DNA of 64,000 bases from Sphingobium nicotianae. Lineage in GTDB: Bacteria > Pseudomonadota > Alphaproteobacteria > Sphingomonadales > Sphingomonadaceae. The position numbers and the translations under genes are program-made. Below the pieces are notes generated by a model that worked only from the letters and a program-made list of their open reading frames with translations, did not search any database and had not been told where the DNA came from. The stretch spans positions 62,001 through 126,000 of the forward strand of contig NZ_JAHGAW010000010.1 in NCBI RefSeq assembly GCF_018603885.1, given 5' to 3'. Shown here piece after piece: positions 1-8,689 of this stretch (within the stretch, counting starts at the first letter, position 1; the number at the start of each line of letters is the position of its first letter).

Positions 1-38
1 AAAGGGACGGTTCGGACAGTCTCTGGTACAATCAGGAC

Positions 39-896
39 ATGGCCGCCGAGACCGACAACGTCCCCACCTATGCGCTTTATGGGGAAAATCAGCCTCTTCC
101 TCTCGAGGATTTCTTCCATTGCGAGACGATCGCGGTGCGCAGCCAGCGGTACAATTGGGAAATTTCGCCCCATCTCCACCCGACGCTGTCGCAGATGCTC
201 TTCGTCGCGCGCGGCGAGGCCGAGGTGCAGCTGGACAAAGCCCGCCATGTCGTCCGAGGGCCGGTGCTGGTGTGCGTGCCCACCGACATCGTCCACGCCT
301 TCCGCTTCTCGGGGGATGTCGTCGGCTTCATCGTGACGGTGTCGCGGGATTTTCTGGAGAGCCTTGGACGGCACGACATATTGCGCAAGCGGATGAAAGA
401 AGCGGCCTTTCACCACCCGACGCCGGAGAGCGTGCGTGGACTATTGCAGATCGGCCGGCAGTTGCTGGCCGCCGAGCACGACCGGTTCGACCCCGATGGG
501 CACAAGCTGCACCGCAGCCTCGCCGAAGCCTGGCTGCGCCTCGCCATCCGGCCCGCCGTGCCGCCGGCTCCCACCGGCGGCACGATCGCGCAGAAATTCC
601 TGGCACTGGTCGAGACCAATTATCGCGCCCACAAACCGCTTCCCTGGTATGCCGCGCAGCTCAACTGCACGGTGCGCACGCTCACCCGGCAGAGCGAGCA
701 GGCCTTCGGCATGCCGCCGCTGCGCATCATCAACCGGCGGCTGACGCTGGAGGCGAGCCGGATGCTGCGCGCAAGCAACATGAGTTGCGGCACGGTGGCA
801 GCGGAGCTGGGTTTCGAGGACCCATCCTATTTCTCGCGCTTCTACCTGCAGAAGACCGGCAAGCGGCCGAGCGCCGAGAAGCGGAAAGGCGCATAG
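39..896 (+). CDS. AraC-family transcriptional regulator, PobR-like
   Basis: A 285-residue cytoplasmic DNA-binding regulator. The N-terminal part (about residues 25-110) reads as a cupin sensor with HLHPTLSQ and a VP-x-x-x-VHAF segment, as in the PobR group that answers to 4-hydroxybenzoate-like effectors. The C-terminal ~100 residues hold two AraC helix-turn-helix units (LNCTVRTLTRQ and ELGFEDPSYFSRFY). The ATG follows a weak AGGAC. It converges on the neighbouring aldehyde dehydrogenase gene and probably controls part of the adjacent aromatic or plant-compound genes. The family is well supported; the effector and targets are inferred. Confidence 0.85.
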   Translation: MAAETDNVPTYALYGENQPLPLEDFFHCETIAVRSQRYNWEISPHLHPTLSQMLFVARGEAEVQLDKARHVVRGPVLVCVPTDIVHAFRFSGDVVGFIVTVSRDFLESLGRHDILRKRMKEAAFHHPTPESVRGLLQIGRQLLAAEHDRFDPDGHKLHRSLAEAWLRLAIRPAVPPAPTGGTIAQKFLALVETNYRAHKPLPWYAAQLNCTVRTLTRQSEQAFGMPPLRIINRRLTLEASRMLRASNMSCGTVAAELGFEDPSYFSRFYLQKTGKRPSAEKRKGA

Positions 897-920
897 CCCC
901 TCCCCGCGGGAAGAGGCTAT
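893..920. terminator. Hairpin between convergent genes
   Basis: ATAGCC (893-898) pairs with GGCTAT (915-920); the first arm includes the stop codon of the AraC gene. It sits between two convergent genes and may terminate both, but no clear T tract follows, so this is tentative. Confidence 0.4.
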
Positions 921-935
921 GACCGCGATCGGCGA

Positions 936-2336
936 TCAGATCGGATAATGGCCCGGCTCGGTCTCGATCGTGATCCAGCGCAGCTCGGTGAAGCTGTCGA
1001 TGCCCGCCTTGCCGCCGAACCGGCCATAGCCCGAGCCCTTCATGCCGCCGAACGGCATCTGCGCTTCATCATGCACGGTCGAGCCGTTGATGTGGCACAT
1101 GCCGCTCTCGATCTTGCGGGCAAGCTTGAGGCCCTTGGCGATGTCCCTGGTGAAGATGGCGGCGGAGAGGCCATATTCGGTGTCGTTGGCCAGCTCGATC
1201 GCATGATCCGCGTCGCGCGCGCGGATGATGCCCACCACCGGGCCGAAGCTCTCGTCGCTGAACAGCTTCATGTCGGTCGTCACCTTGTCGATGACATGAG
1301 CGGGCATGAGGACGTTGGAACTGGTATCGCCGCCGGTGAGTTGTTCGGCACCCTTGGCAAGCGCGTCGGCGATCAGGCTCTGGCAATGCGCCACCGTCTT
1401 GGCATCGACCACGGCGCCCAGCGGAGTGGTGCCCACGGCGGGATCGCCCACGGCCATCGACTTCGCCTTGGCGCCGAACTTGGCGGCGAACTCATCGGCG
1501 ACCGCATCGACCACGATGATCCGCTCGGTGGACATGCAGATCTGGCCCTGATTCATGAAGGCACCGAACGCAGCGGACTTCACCGCCTCGTCGATGTCGG
1601 CATCCTCCAGCACGATGAGCGGCGCCTTGCCGCCCAGCTCCAGCAGCACGGGCTTGAGATGCTCCGCCGCGCGCTTGGCGATGATCTTGCCGACCGCCGT
1701 CGAGCCGGTGAAGTTGATGCGCTTGACCTGCGGCGCGTCGATCAGCGCGCCCACCACGTCGCCCGCATCGGCCGGGGCATTGGTCACTACATTGACGACG
1801 CCGTCGGGGAAGCCCGCCTCGGCGAACGCCTCGATGATCAGCGCATGGGTGCGTGGGCAGGTCTCGCTGGCCTTGAGGATCACGGCGTTGCCGCAGGCGA
1901 GCGGCACGGCGATGGCGCGCACGCCCAGGATGATTGGCGCGTTCCAGGGCGCGATGCCCAGGATGACGCCGACCGGCTCCTTGAGGGCCATGGCGAGACA
2001 GCCGGGTTTGTCGGACGGGATCACCTCGCCGGTGATCTGCGTGGTCAGCGCCGCCGCCTCACGGATCATCGAGGCGGCCAGGCCGAGATTGAACATCGCC
2101 CAGCCGGCGGTGGCGCCGATCTCACCCATCATCGCCGCGACGAACGCATCCTTCTTCGATTCGAGCGCAGCAGCCGCCTTCATCAGGATCGCCCGGCGCG
2201 CGTTCGGTCCCATCGCCGCCCAGACCGGAAAGGCTGCGCCAGCCTTTGCCGCGATCGCCGGGATGTCGCTTGCCTTCATCGCGGGCGCGCTCGACGCCGT
2301 CTCGCCGGTCATCGGGTTGATACGGGTGAATTCCAT
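936..2336 (-). CDS. NAD(P)-dependent aldehyde dehydrogenase, vanillin/salicylaldehyde dehydrogenase-like
   Basis: A 466-residue aldehyde dehydrogenase that should oxidise an aldehyde to the acid in the cytoplasm. Visible catalytic residues are Asn132 (PWNAP), Glu233 (LLELGGKAP) and Cys267 (NQGQICMS). The ICMSTERI context and overall style resemble vanillin and salicylaldehyde dehydrogenases (DoxF/NahF group). I chose the ATG at 2336, preceded by AGGAGAGG, rather than a longer frame start. It is divergent from the tannase-like gene, so the two may be co-regulated; an esterase releasing a phenolic compound followed by an aldehyde oxidase would fit aromatic catabolism. The exact substrate is unknown. 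Confidence 0.85.
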   Translation of the reverse strand: MEFTRINPMTGETASSAPAMKASDIPAIAAKAGAAFPVWAAMGPNARRAILMKAAAALESKKDAFVAAMMGEIGATAGWAMFNLGLAASMIREAAALTTQITGEVIPSDKPGCLAMALKEPVGVILGIAPWNAPIILGVRAIAVPLACGNAVILKASETCPRTHALIIEAFAEAGFPDGVVNVVTNAPADAGDVVGALIDAPQVKRINFTGSTAVGKIIAKRAAEHLKPVLLELGGKAPLIVLEDADIDEAVKSAAFGAFMNQGQICMSTERIIVVDAVADEFAAKFGAKAKSMAVGDPAVGTTPLGAVVDAKTVAHCQSLIADALAKGAEQLTGGDTSSNVLMPAHVIDKVTTDMKLFSDESFGPVVGIIRARDADHAIELANDTEYGLSAAIFTRDIAKGLKLARKIESGMCHINGSTVHDEAQMPFGGMKGSGYGRFGGKAGIDSFTELRWITIETEPGHYPI

Positions 2337-2534
2337 CGTGCCTCTCCTGCACTGGTTGCCAAAGTCGGGCGCGACATTGCATCGGGCGATGCCGCCAAGT
2401 CCAGCCCGTTGCACAGGAAAACCTTGTTATGCAATGCCACGCCCGCACCGGACGTCGACATGCGCATAGCGTACCTCTATTTCTCCCCTCGGAGAAAACA
2501 GCCGGCACCGGGGCAGCCAAACAGGAGAGAGAGG
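2337..2534. promoter_or_regulatory. Divergent promoter region
   Basis: This 198-base gap separates the divergent aldehyde dehydrogenase and tannase-like genes and must hold both promoters. Ribosome binding sites are clear at each end (AGGAGAGG on each strand). TTGTTATGCAATGC lies near the middle, but no promoter box pair is convincing. Confidence 0.45.
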
Positions 2535-4085
2535 ATGCGGAAAGCCAAGATCTGGCTGATGGTGGGCGCAGCGCCTGTCGCGACGATGCTGTCAACGTCA
2601 GCCATGGCCAGGGATTGCGGCACATTGACTGGCATGGCACTCGACCATGGCAAGGTTATGTCTGCCGAGCTGGTGACACAGGGCACGTTCGAGCCCCCGG
2701 CTACGCCGTTCGGCCCGCCTCCCGGGGTGGCCTCCGCTGCTTATAAGGCGCTGCCCACTTTCTGCCGCGTGCGCGCGACGCTCCAACCGACCTCGGACTC
2801 GGATATCAAGGTCGAGATCTGGTTGCCCGCGACGGGCTGGAACGGCAAATTCGTCGGCATCGGCAACGGCGTGTGGGCGGGGCAGGTCAGCTATTCCCAA
2901 ATGGGTGAGCCACTTGGCCGTGGCTACGCCGTGGCTTCTACCGACACCGGACATAGCGGTAGCGGCCTCACCGCGGAGTGGGCCGTCGGCCATCCGGAAA
3001 AGCTGGTCGATTTCGGTCACCGCGCCGTCCATCTGATGACCGTCACAGCCAAGCAGGCGGCGGAGGATTTTTATGGCATGGCGCCAAAACTCTCGCTCTG
3101 GAACAGCTGTTCCACGGGCGGGCGTCAAGGGCTGATGGCTGCCTATCGTTACCCACAGGACTATGACGCGATCTCGGCAATGGCGCCCGCCAATCCGATG
3201 ACCGATCTCATGGTGCAAAGCATGTGGGCCGGCTTTCAGCCCAAGCGCACGCCCTCCGCGACGCTGACGCCGGCATTGCTGGGGCTGATTCACAACGCGG
3301 TTGTCGCGCAATGCGATGCACTGGATGGCCTCAGGGACGGTCTCATCGGTCGGCCACGGGCTTGCCGCTTCAAGGCTGCGGCGTTGCTGTGCAAGCCGGG
3401 CCGGAAAGGCGATTGCCTGAACGCCGACCAGGCGGGGGCCATGCAGGCTATTTATGACGGTGTGCGCGATGCCGGCGGCAAGCCATTGCTGCCGGGATGG
3501 CCGGTGGGCAGCGAAATGCAGCTTGCGGCATTGATGATGGGGCCGGAGCCCTTCCCCGTCGCGACCGACTATTTCCGGCTGCTCGTCCACGGCGACCAGA
3601 ATGACTGGGACTGGCGCGCCATGGATTATGCGCGCGAAATCGCGGCTGCCCGCAGCTACGGCGCCGGAATTCTCAATGTGCCTTCAAACGGGCTGGCGGC
3701 TTTTTTCGCGCGCGGCGGCAAGCTGCTGCTCAGCCACGGCTGGACGGATGGGCTGATCCCCGCGAACAACACGATTGCCTTCTACGAGAGCCTGAAGAGC
3801 GGTGCCCCGGCTGATCAGTTGCGCCTGTTCATGGTACCCGGGATGGACCACTGCGCGGGTGGCGAGGGAGCGTCCGCTTTCGATACGCTGGATACGATCG
3901 ATCGCTGGGCGAGCGGCGGCGCTGCGCCGGAGCGCATTCTGGCCCATCGTGGCCCGGCGATGCCGGGCGCGCCGACCCTGCCGCCTCTGTCCCGACCGCT
4001 CTGCCCATTTCCGCAGGTCGCCCAGTATAAGGGCAGCGGCGATCAGAATGACGCGGCCAATTTCCGTTGTGCCGCGATGAAATGA
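2535..4085 (+). CDS. Secreted tannase/feruloyl esterase family hydrolase
   Basis: A 516-residue serine esterase of the tannase family, probably cleaving galloyl, feruloyl or similar aromatic esters outside the cytoplasm. A signal peptide ends near residue 25 (STSAMA). The nucleophile motif CSTGGRQ gives Ser193, and the other triad residues appear as Asp405 (HGWTDG) and His439 (GMDHC). Cys192 and Cys440 sit beside the nucleophile and the histidine, the CS-D-HC disulfide arrangement known for this family. The ATG at 2535 follows AGGAGAGAGAGG. The reading frame is open far upstream, but that extension is only the shadow of the opposite gene. Confidence 0.87.
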   Translation: MRKAKIWLMVGAAPVATMLSTSAMARDCGTLTGMALDHGKVMSAELVTQGTFEPPATPFGPPPGVASAAYKALPTFCRVRATLQPTSDSDIKVEIWLPATGWNGKFVGIGNGVWAGQVSYSQMGEPLGRGYAVASTDTGHSGSGLTAEWAVGHPEKLVDFGHRAVHLMTVTAKQAAEDFYGMAPKLSLWNSCSTGGRQGLMAAYRYPQDYDAISAMAPANPMTDLMVQSMWAGFQPKRTPSATLTPALLGLIHNAVVAQCDALDGLRDGLIGRPRACRFKAAALLCKPGRKGDCLNADQAGAMQAIYDGVRDAGGKPLLPGWPVGSEMQLAALMMGPEPFPVATDYFRLLVHGDQNDWDWRAMDYAREIAAARSYGAGILNVPSNGLAAFFARGGKLLLSHGWTDGLIPANNTIAFYESLKSGAPADQLRLFMVPGMDHCAGGEGASAFDTLDTIDRWASGGAAPERILAHRGPAMPGAPTLPPLSRPLCPFPQVAQYKGSGDQNDAANFRCAAMK

Positions 4086-4094
4086 TGCGCCGCC

Positions 4095-4508
4095 CTATTC
4101 CAGCGCCGAATCCCAATGTTCGACAATCATCCCGTCCCTGAGGCGATAGGTGTCGTACCACCAGACCTTGATCGTCTCGGCAGGAGCCTTGGGATTGGGG
4201 ATCGCGCGCTGGAACATGAGCTGGACGAGATCGCCCTCGGCCATGACGTGCACGAAATCGGTGAGCTCATAGCTTCCCGGCTCCAGCGGCCCCTCGCCCA
4301 GCTCCCATTTCAGGAACTCGATGAGCGCGGCAAGCCCCTGCCCCGCACTCGGGCTGTGCTGAATATAGTCCTGAGCGATATACTGGCCGGCCTTCGCATA
4401 ATCGCGCCCGTTCAGCACCTCGTGCCACATACTCAGCACAACCTGCTTGTTGGCCGCTTCGACCGTCCTGTCCCTGCTCGCGCTGGTGTCGCTGGACGCA
4501 TTCGTCAT
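4095..4508 (-). CDS. SnoaL-like (NTF2-fold) protein
   Basis: A 137-residue cytoplasmic protein with the SnoaL-like polyketide-cyclase/NTF2 fold signature: a helix with LSMWHEVLNGRD, then YIQHSPSAGQG, and a final strand YRLRDGMIVEHWDS. Such proteins act as small isomerases, cyclases or simple ligand binders. The ATG at 4508 follows GGGAGAGA and is preferred over an earlier in-frame start. It converges on the tannase gene (9 bases apart) and is divergent from the DUF6282 gene. No specific reaction can be named. Confidence 0.75.
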   Translation of the reverse strand: MTNASSDTSASRDRTVEAANKQVVLSMWHEVLNGRDYAKAGQYIAQDYIQHSPSAGQGLAALIEFLKWELGEGPLEPGSYELTDFVHVMAEGDLVQLMFQRAIPNPKAPAETIKVWWYDTYRLRDGMIVEHWDSALE

Positions 4509-4702
4509 AGTCTCTCCCGTGTCTCGCGCCGTCATTTGCCTTTCCCTAGACGAAAGAATGACTCCTCGCAGCATGTCAGAAAGTCATGTGACAAGGGCCG
4601 CATTTCCAGTGCATAGGGTGAAACGCGATACCGTGTCGCGACAGGAGATACAGATCGAGTCGTGCAAGGCCGACCGATGGACTGAAGAAGGATGCCTGAC
4701 CT
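4509..4702. promoter_or_regulatory. Divergent promoter region
   Basis: This 194-base gap lies between the divergent SnoaL-like and DUF6282 genes. It contains the imperfect repeat CATGTCAGAAAGTCATG near 4572-4588, a possible operator. GAAGAAGGA provides a ribosome binding site for the plus-strand gene. Confidence 0.4.
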
Positions 4703-5638
4703 ATGACTGATACCCTCACCCGGAGCGACGAAAATCTGGAAGACCGCATCACGCGTCTTCTCGTCGGCGCGGTGGATCTGCACTGCCACTCCGGCCCTTC
4801 GGTGATGGCTCGCGACATCAACCACATCGAGGCGATCGAGGAAGTGGCCGCCGCCGGCTTCCGCGGCATGCTGATCAAGGACCATTATTATTCGGCAACG
4901 CCGATCACCGAGCTGCTGAAGCAGACCCACGGCCATCTCGGCGTCGATCTCTATTCGGGCGTGCCGCTCAACAACGCGAACGGCGGCTTCAACAAGCATG
5001 CCGTCGACGCGGGCTGCTCGCTGGGCGCCAATCTCGTGTGGATGCCGACCTTCTCCTCGAAGAATCACTATGATTCGCCCTACGGCATCAAGGCCGGCTT
5101 CCCGCACACGATCAAGAAGATGATCCCCTTCGAGCCGCTGACCCCGCTGGACGAGAATGGCAATATCAAGGACGAGGTGAAGGAAGTCCTCGACCTGGTC
5201 GCGCAATATGACGTGATCCTCTCGGGCGGCCACATGCACGTCTCGGAGATCTTCAAGGTCTTCGAAGAAGCCAAGAAGCGCGGCGTCAAGAAGCTGCTGG
5301 TCAATCACCCGACCTTCATCCTCGAGTTCACGCACAAGGACATCAGCGAGATCGTGCGCCTGTACGACGCCTACATCGAGCATTCGCTGTGCATGTACAT
5401 CCCGCTGACGCGCCGCCCCAAGGCGATGTACCCGCCCGAGGAGCTGGACGCGCTGATCAAGGCGGCGGGCGTCAACCGCACCATCCTCGCCTCCGACATG
5501 GGCCAGAAGAACAACGACCACCCGGTCTATGGCTTCCGCGAAGTCATCCGCGAGTGCATCGAACTCGGTTACTCGGACGAGGACATCAAGCTGATGATCT
5601 CCGGCAATCCGCTGCGCCTGCTCGGCATCGAGGAATAA
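4703..5638 (+). CDS. DUF6282-type metal-dependent hydrolase (amidohydrolase/PHP-like)
   Basis: A 311-residue cytoplasmic protein with the look of a metal-dependent TIM-barrel hydrolase. VDLHCHSGPS near residue 27 gives a metal-binding His-x-His, followed by IKDHYYS, GGHMHVSE, LVNHPTF and ASDMGQ, spaced as ligands on successive strands. This pattern matches the amidohydrolase-related family annotated DUF6282, whose substrates are mostly unknown. It has no signal peptide and converges on the ThDP enzyme block across a strong hairpin. A role in the neighbouring pathway (lactone, ester or C-C hydrolysis, or decarboxylation) is inference. Confidence 0.75.
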   Translation: MTDTLTRSDENLEDRITRLLVGAVDLHCHSGPSVMARDINHIEAIEEVAAAGFRGMLIKDHYYSATPITELLKQTHGHLGVDLYSGVPLNNANGGFNKHAVDAGCSLGANLVWMPTFSSKNHYDSPYGIKAGFPHTIKKMIPFEPLTPLDENGNIKDEVKEVLDLVAQYDVILSGGHMHVSEIFKVFEEAKKRGVKKLLVNHPTFILEFTHKDISEIVRLYDAYIEHSLCMYIPLTRRPKAMYPPEELDALIKAAGVNRTILASDMGQKNNDHPVYGFREVIRECIELGYSDEDIKLMISGNPLRLLGIEE

Positions 5639-5656
5639 GAGACGGTGGTACTTTAG

Positions 5657-5695
5657 CCCTCTCCCGCGAAGGCGGGAGAGGGAGGGATTGTTTTT
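5657..5695. terminator. Strong bidirectional terminator-like palindrome
   Basis: CCCTCTCCCGC (5657-5667), loop GAAG, then GCGGGAGAGGG (5672-5682) forms a perfect 11-bp stem, followed by a T-rich run. It lies between two convergent genes. The sequence is also of the kind that recurs between genes in sphingomonad genomes, so it may be a dispersed palindromic repeat serving as terminator. Confidence 0.8.
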
Positions 5696-5706
5696 TACGT
5701 GCGCCG

Positions 5707-7389
5707 TCAGGGCAGCCAGATGGGCGGGGCGGTGATCATGTCGTCGGTCATCACCTCGACGATGGCCGGCGCGTTGCAGGCCAGCGCTTCCTCCAGCACC
5801 GGCACGATGTCGCCCGGCTGCTCGACACGCCACGCCTTGCAGCCGAAGGCGCGGGCGGCATCGGTGTAGGATACCGGGGAGAAACGCCAATAGGGGTCGA
5901 GATCCGCCTCGCCGCCCCAGACCGGACGCTCCTGGCTGAGGCTGTTATTGGCGTTGATGACCGTGACGGTGTTGATGCCATGGCGCACCGCCGTCTCCAT
6001 CTCCGAGAGATGGTAGAGGAAACCGCCATCGCCGGTGAAGCACATGACCGGGCGATCCGGCACCGCGCATTTCGCGCCGAGCGAGGCGGGATAGGACCAG
6101 CCGAGCGAGCCGGCGGGACGGAGCAGCATCTGACTCTCGCTGTCGAAATGGATGTGGCGCGAGGCCCAGTGCGCGGCATGGCCGGTGTCGACCAGCAGCA
6201 CGCCGTCATCAGGCAGCGCCTCGGAAATGGCGCGGCAGAGGCGCTCCGGGCGGATTGGCATAGCGTTGGAATATTCGTCGGCCTGGAGAGTCTGCTTCCA
6301 GTCTTCGCGGATCGCGACAATCCGATCGAGCCACGCCGAGCGGTCGGGCTGGGCCGGCGCGGCGGCGCGGAGCTGGTCGAGCACTGTTGCCGGATCGCCG
6401 GCCGCCCCGGCAAGCAGCGGATAGTTGCGGCCGAGTTCGCGCGGATCGACGTCGATCTGGACAGCGGGGACGCCGGGCACCGGCATGCGCCAGGTCGCCG
6501 TCACCATGCTGCCGGTGGTCGAGCCGATATAGATGACGAGGTCGGCTTCCGAGATGGCGATATGCGCCGTCTCGCGCGAATAGGTGCCGACCACGCCAAC
6601 CGATAGCGGATCGCTCTCGGGCAGAACGGCCTTGGCATCGAGCGAGGTCGCGACGGGGATCTGCAGCGCCCGCGCAAAGGCGCGCAGCGCCTCAAAGGCA
6701 TTGCTCTGGCGAATGCCCGAGCCGGCGATGATGATGGGACGGCTGGCCTTGCCGATCACGCCCAGCACCGCCGCGACATCCTGCGCTGGCGTGCCATGAC
6801 GCACGGAGGGCGCGATGGCATAACGTGGATCCGGCAGGCCGGCCCCTTCCGTATCCTCGGCCAGCACCGCGCCGGTGAAGCCGTTCAGCTCGAGATGCAC
6901 CGGCCCCGGCGCGCCGCTGGTCGCGATGCGCATCGCTTGGGCGAGCAGATGCGGGAAGCGATGACCGCCCTCCACCCGCATGCTCGCCTTGGTGAGGCCA
7001 CGCCAGACCGGCTGCTGGTCGATCTCCTGATAGAAATTACGATAGCGCGAGTCGGCGTTGCCGCCGCCGGTCAGCGCCAGGATCGGCGCGTGGGCCATGA
7101 ATGCGTCCAGCATGCCCGCGGCGAGATTGGACGAGCCGATCGCCTGCGCCGCGCACACGCCGATCTTGCCGGAGGCACGGGCATAGCCGTCCGCCATATA
7201 GGCCGCCGCCTTCTCGCTGTGCGTGACGATCGGGCGGACGCCGAGGGCGTGCATCTCCTTGACCGCATCGGGCAGGATCAGCGGCATGTGGAAGAAATGG
7301 TCGATGCCGCAATGGGCCAGCGCCTCGGCCAGATAGCGATTTCCGGTGCGCGAGACGCCGGCGCCGAGGCCACTCACATTCTCATACAT
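5707..7389 (-). CDS. Thiamine-diphosphate-dependent enzyme, acetolactate synthase/benzoylformate decarboxylase-like
   Basis: A 560-residue ThDP enzyme of the pyruvate oxidase/decarboxylase superfamily. The cofactor-activating Glu59 is in THSEKAAAYMADGYAR, and the ThDP/Mg site starts at GDG (about residues 453-455) and ends in NANN (about 482). Likely chemistry is decarboxylation or carboligation of a 2-oxo acid. The ATG at 7389 follows GGAGAA and overlaps the stop of the cyclase gene by one base (TGATG), so translation is coupled. It is the last gene of a four-gene minus-strand block. Which 2-oxo acid is used cannot be told; a biosynthetic acetolactate synthase is unlikely given the context. 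Confidence 0.85.
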   Translation of the reverse strand: MYENVSGLGAGVSRTGNRYLAEALAHCGIDHFFHMPLILPDAVKEMHALGVRPIVTHSEKAAAYMADGYARASGKIGVCAAQAIGSSNLAAGMLDAFMAHAPILALTGGGNADSRYRNFYQEIDQQPVWRGLTKASMRVEGGHRFPHLLAQAMRIATSGAPGPVHLELNGFTGAVLAEDTEGAGLPDPRYAIAPSVRHGTPAQDVAAVLGVIGKASRPIIIAGSGIRQSNAFEALRAFARALQIPVATSLDAKAVLPESDPLSVGVVGTYSRETAHIAISEADLVIYIGSTTGSMVTATWRMPVPGVPAVQIDVDPRELGRNYPLLAGAAGDPATVLDQLRAAAPAQPDRSAWLDRIVAIREDWKQTLQADEYSNAMPIRPERLCRAISEALPDDGVLLVDTGHAAHWASRHIHFDSESQMLLRPAGSLGWSYPASLGAKCAVPDRPVMCFTGDGGFLYHLSEMETAVRHGINTVTVINANNSLSQERPVWGGEADLDPYWRFSPVSYTDAARAFGCKAWRVEQPGDIVPVLEEALACNAPAIVEVMTDDMITAPPIWLP

Positions 7390-8123
7390 CAGGAAATTCT
7401 CCTTGCGACGACACGCGCCTGCGCGCCGTCTCCTCCGACGAGCGGCAGCGCCGCGAACTGGAACTCGACGCGATGGCCGGCGAGCGCGGCATGGCCGGTC
7501 AGATGCTCGCAGATCAGGATGCCGTTCGCGAGCAGCTGTTTGTGAACCGGCCAGTCGAAGCCGGGCTCCCGCAGATGATAGACGAGGTCTGGCGTCGCGA
7601 AGTCGCAGGCGAGCAGCTTGATCTTCTTGGCCAGCAACCAGGCCGCGGCCTCCGGGCTGAAGCTCGGGTGACTCTCATAGCGCGCGGTACCGAAATGCCG
7701 CGCCCAGCCAGTGTCGACCGCGACGATATCGCCTGCCTGCAGAAGCGGCCGCGCGGCTTCCAGATCGGCGACGGTGATGATCTCGTCGTCATCCTTGGGG
7801 ACGTGCCAGACCACGCCAGCGCCGCACATCCGGTCGAGCGGGATGGACGCCATGTCCGGCCCATCCGCGAAATAATGGAGCGGCGCGTCGACATGGGTCC
7901 CGGCATGGGCGACCATGTGAATCTCGGTGACATTGTAGGGATCGTCCGGCAGCGAGCGCAGCTTATTGAAGCTCGGCTTCGGGAAGATCGAGGCGCAAGG
8001 CATGTCCGGCCCGACCTGGTGGGTAAGATCGATCCAGGGACCGGCGGGGACCAGCGGCGCAGGCTCGGGAAGCTCCAGCCAGCCGATCCAGCCGGTCGGC
8101 ACAACGGGGCACTGCTCGCACAT
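7389..8123 (-). CDS. Cyclase family protein (kynurenine formamidase-like metal hydrolase)
   Basis: A 244-residue protein with the cyclase/KynB motif H-x-G-T-H-x-D-x-P-x-H at residues 73-83, which in this family binds Zn or Mn. IDLTHQV near the start is also typical. Members hydrolyse amides or lactones (arylformamidase, isatin hydrolase). I chose the ATG at 8123: it lies five bases after the upstream stop, and the longer frame is only shadow sequence. The order with the CMD-like and ThDP genes suggests one transcript. Confidence 0.83.
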   Translation of the reverse strand: MCEQCPVVPTGWIGWLELPEPAPLVPAGPWIDLTHQVGPDMPCASIFPKPSFNKLRSLPDDPYNVTEIHMVAHAGTHVDAPLHYFADGPDMASIPLDRMCGAGVVWHVPKDDDEIITVADLEAARPLLQAGDIVAVDTGWARHFGTARYESHPSFSPEAAAWLLAKKIKLLACDFATPDLVYHLREPGFDWPVHKQLLANGILICEHLTGHAALAGHRVEFQFAALPLVGGDGAQARVVARRIS

Positions 8124-8128
8124 CTCGC

Positions 8129-8689
8129 CTAATCCTCTTCCGACCCGCCCTGCGCGGTCGCCCAGTTCCTGACCGGCTCCTCGTCCGGCTCGACGCCCGT
8201 GACCGCGACCATCATCGCCGTGCCCCAATAGCTCGCGATGATCGCCGCCATCTCCATGACCAGCGCATCGCCGAACATGGCGCGGACGGTGGCCAGCGTC
8301 TTGTCCGAGACGGAAAGCTTGCATGTCTCGTCAGTGAAGATCGCGACGGCACGCTCGTCCTCGGTCAGCGCCGCATAGTCCTGCCGGGCGATCGCGTCCT
8401 GCTTCTGCAGCGAGAAGCCGAGATTGGCGGAGATCGAGATATGGTGATGCAGCTCATAGTCGCAGCGCGCATTGTGGGCGACGCGCATGATCAGCACTTC
8501 GCGCAGGACAAGATCCATCGTCGTGTCGCGCGTCATCGCCTGCTTGAGCGCGATATGACCGCGCCAGAGCTTCTCCGGCATGTGAAGGGCGATGCGGGTG
8601 ATGTTGAGCAGGCGATTGGCCGGATAGCCGAGGATCGCCAGCCGCGCGGGCGCAACCCTTTCCAGATCGGGATAGGGCAGCCGGGCCAT
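8129..8689 (-). CDS. Carboxymuconolactone decarboxylase (CMD) family protein
   Basis: A 186-residue all-helical protein of the CMD/AhpD superfamily. The core segment LREVLIMRVAHNARCDYELHHH (about residues 60-82, with the following ISANLGFS) matches the family helix that carries the Arg-Cys-x-Tyr-Glu and His residues. It lacks the CxxC of AhpD-type peroxidase partners, so a decarboxylase, isomerase or non-redox role is likelier. Its start overlaps the stop of the aldehyde dehydrogenase gene by one base (TGATG). Not certainly PcaC; substrate unknown. Confidence 0.8.
   Translation of the reverse strand: MARLPYPDLERVAPARLAILGYPANRLLNITRIALHMPEKLWRGHIALKQAMTRDTTMDLVLREVLIMRVAHNARCDYELHHHISISANLGFSLQKQDAIARQDYAALTEDERAVAIFTDETCKLSVSDKTLATVRAMFGDALVMEMAAIIASYWGTAMMVAVTGVEPDEEPVRNWATAQGGSEED

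Noticed and set aside
948..2534. Long upstream in-frame extension of the tannase gene
   Set aside because: It mirrors the opposite-strand aldehyde dehydrogenase, has no domain, and the signal peptide and AGGAGAGAGAGG site fix the start at 2535.
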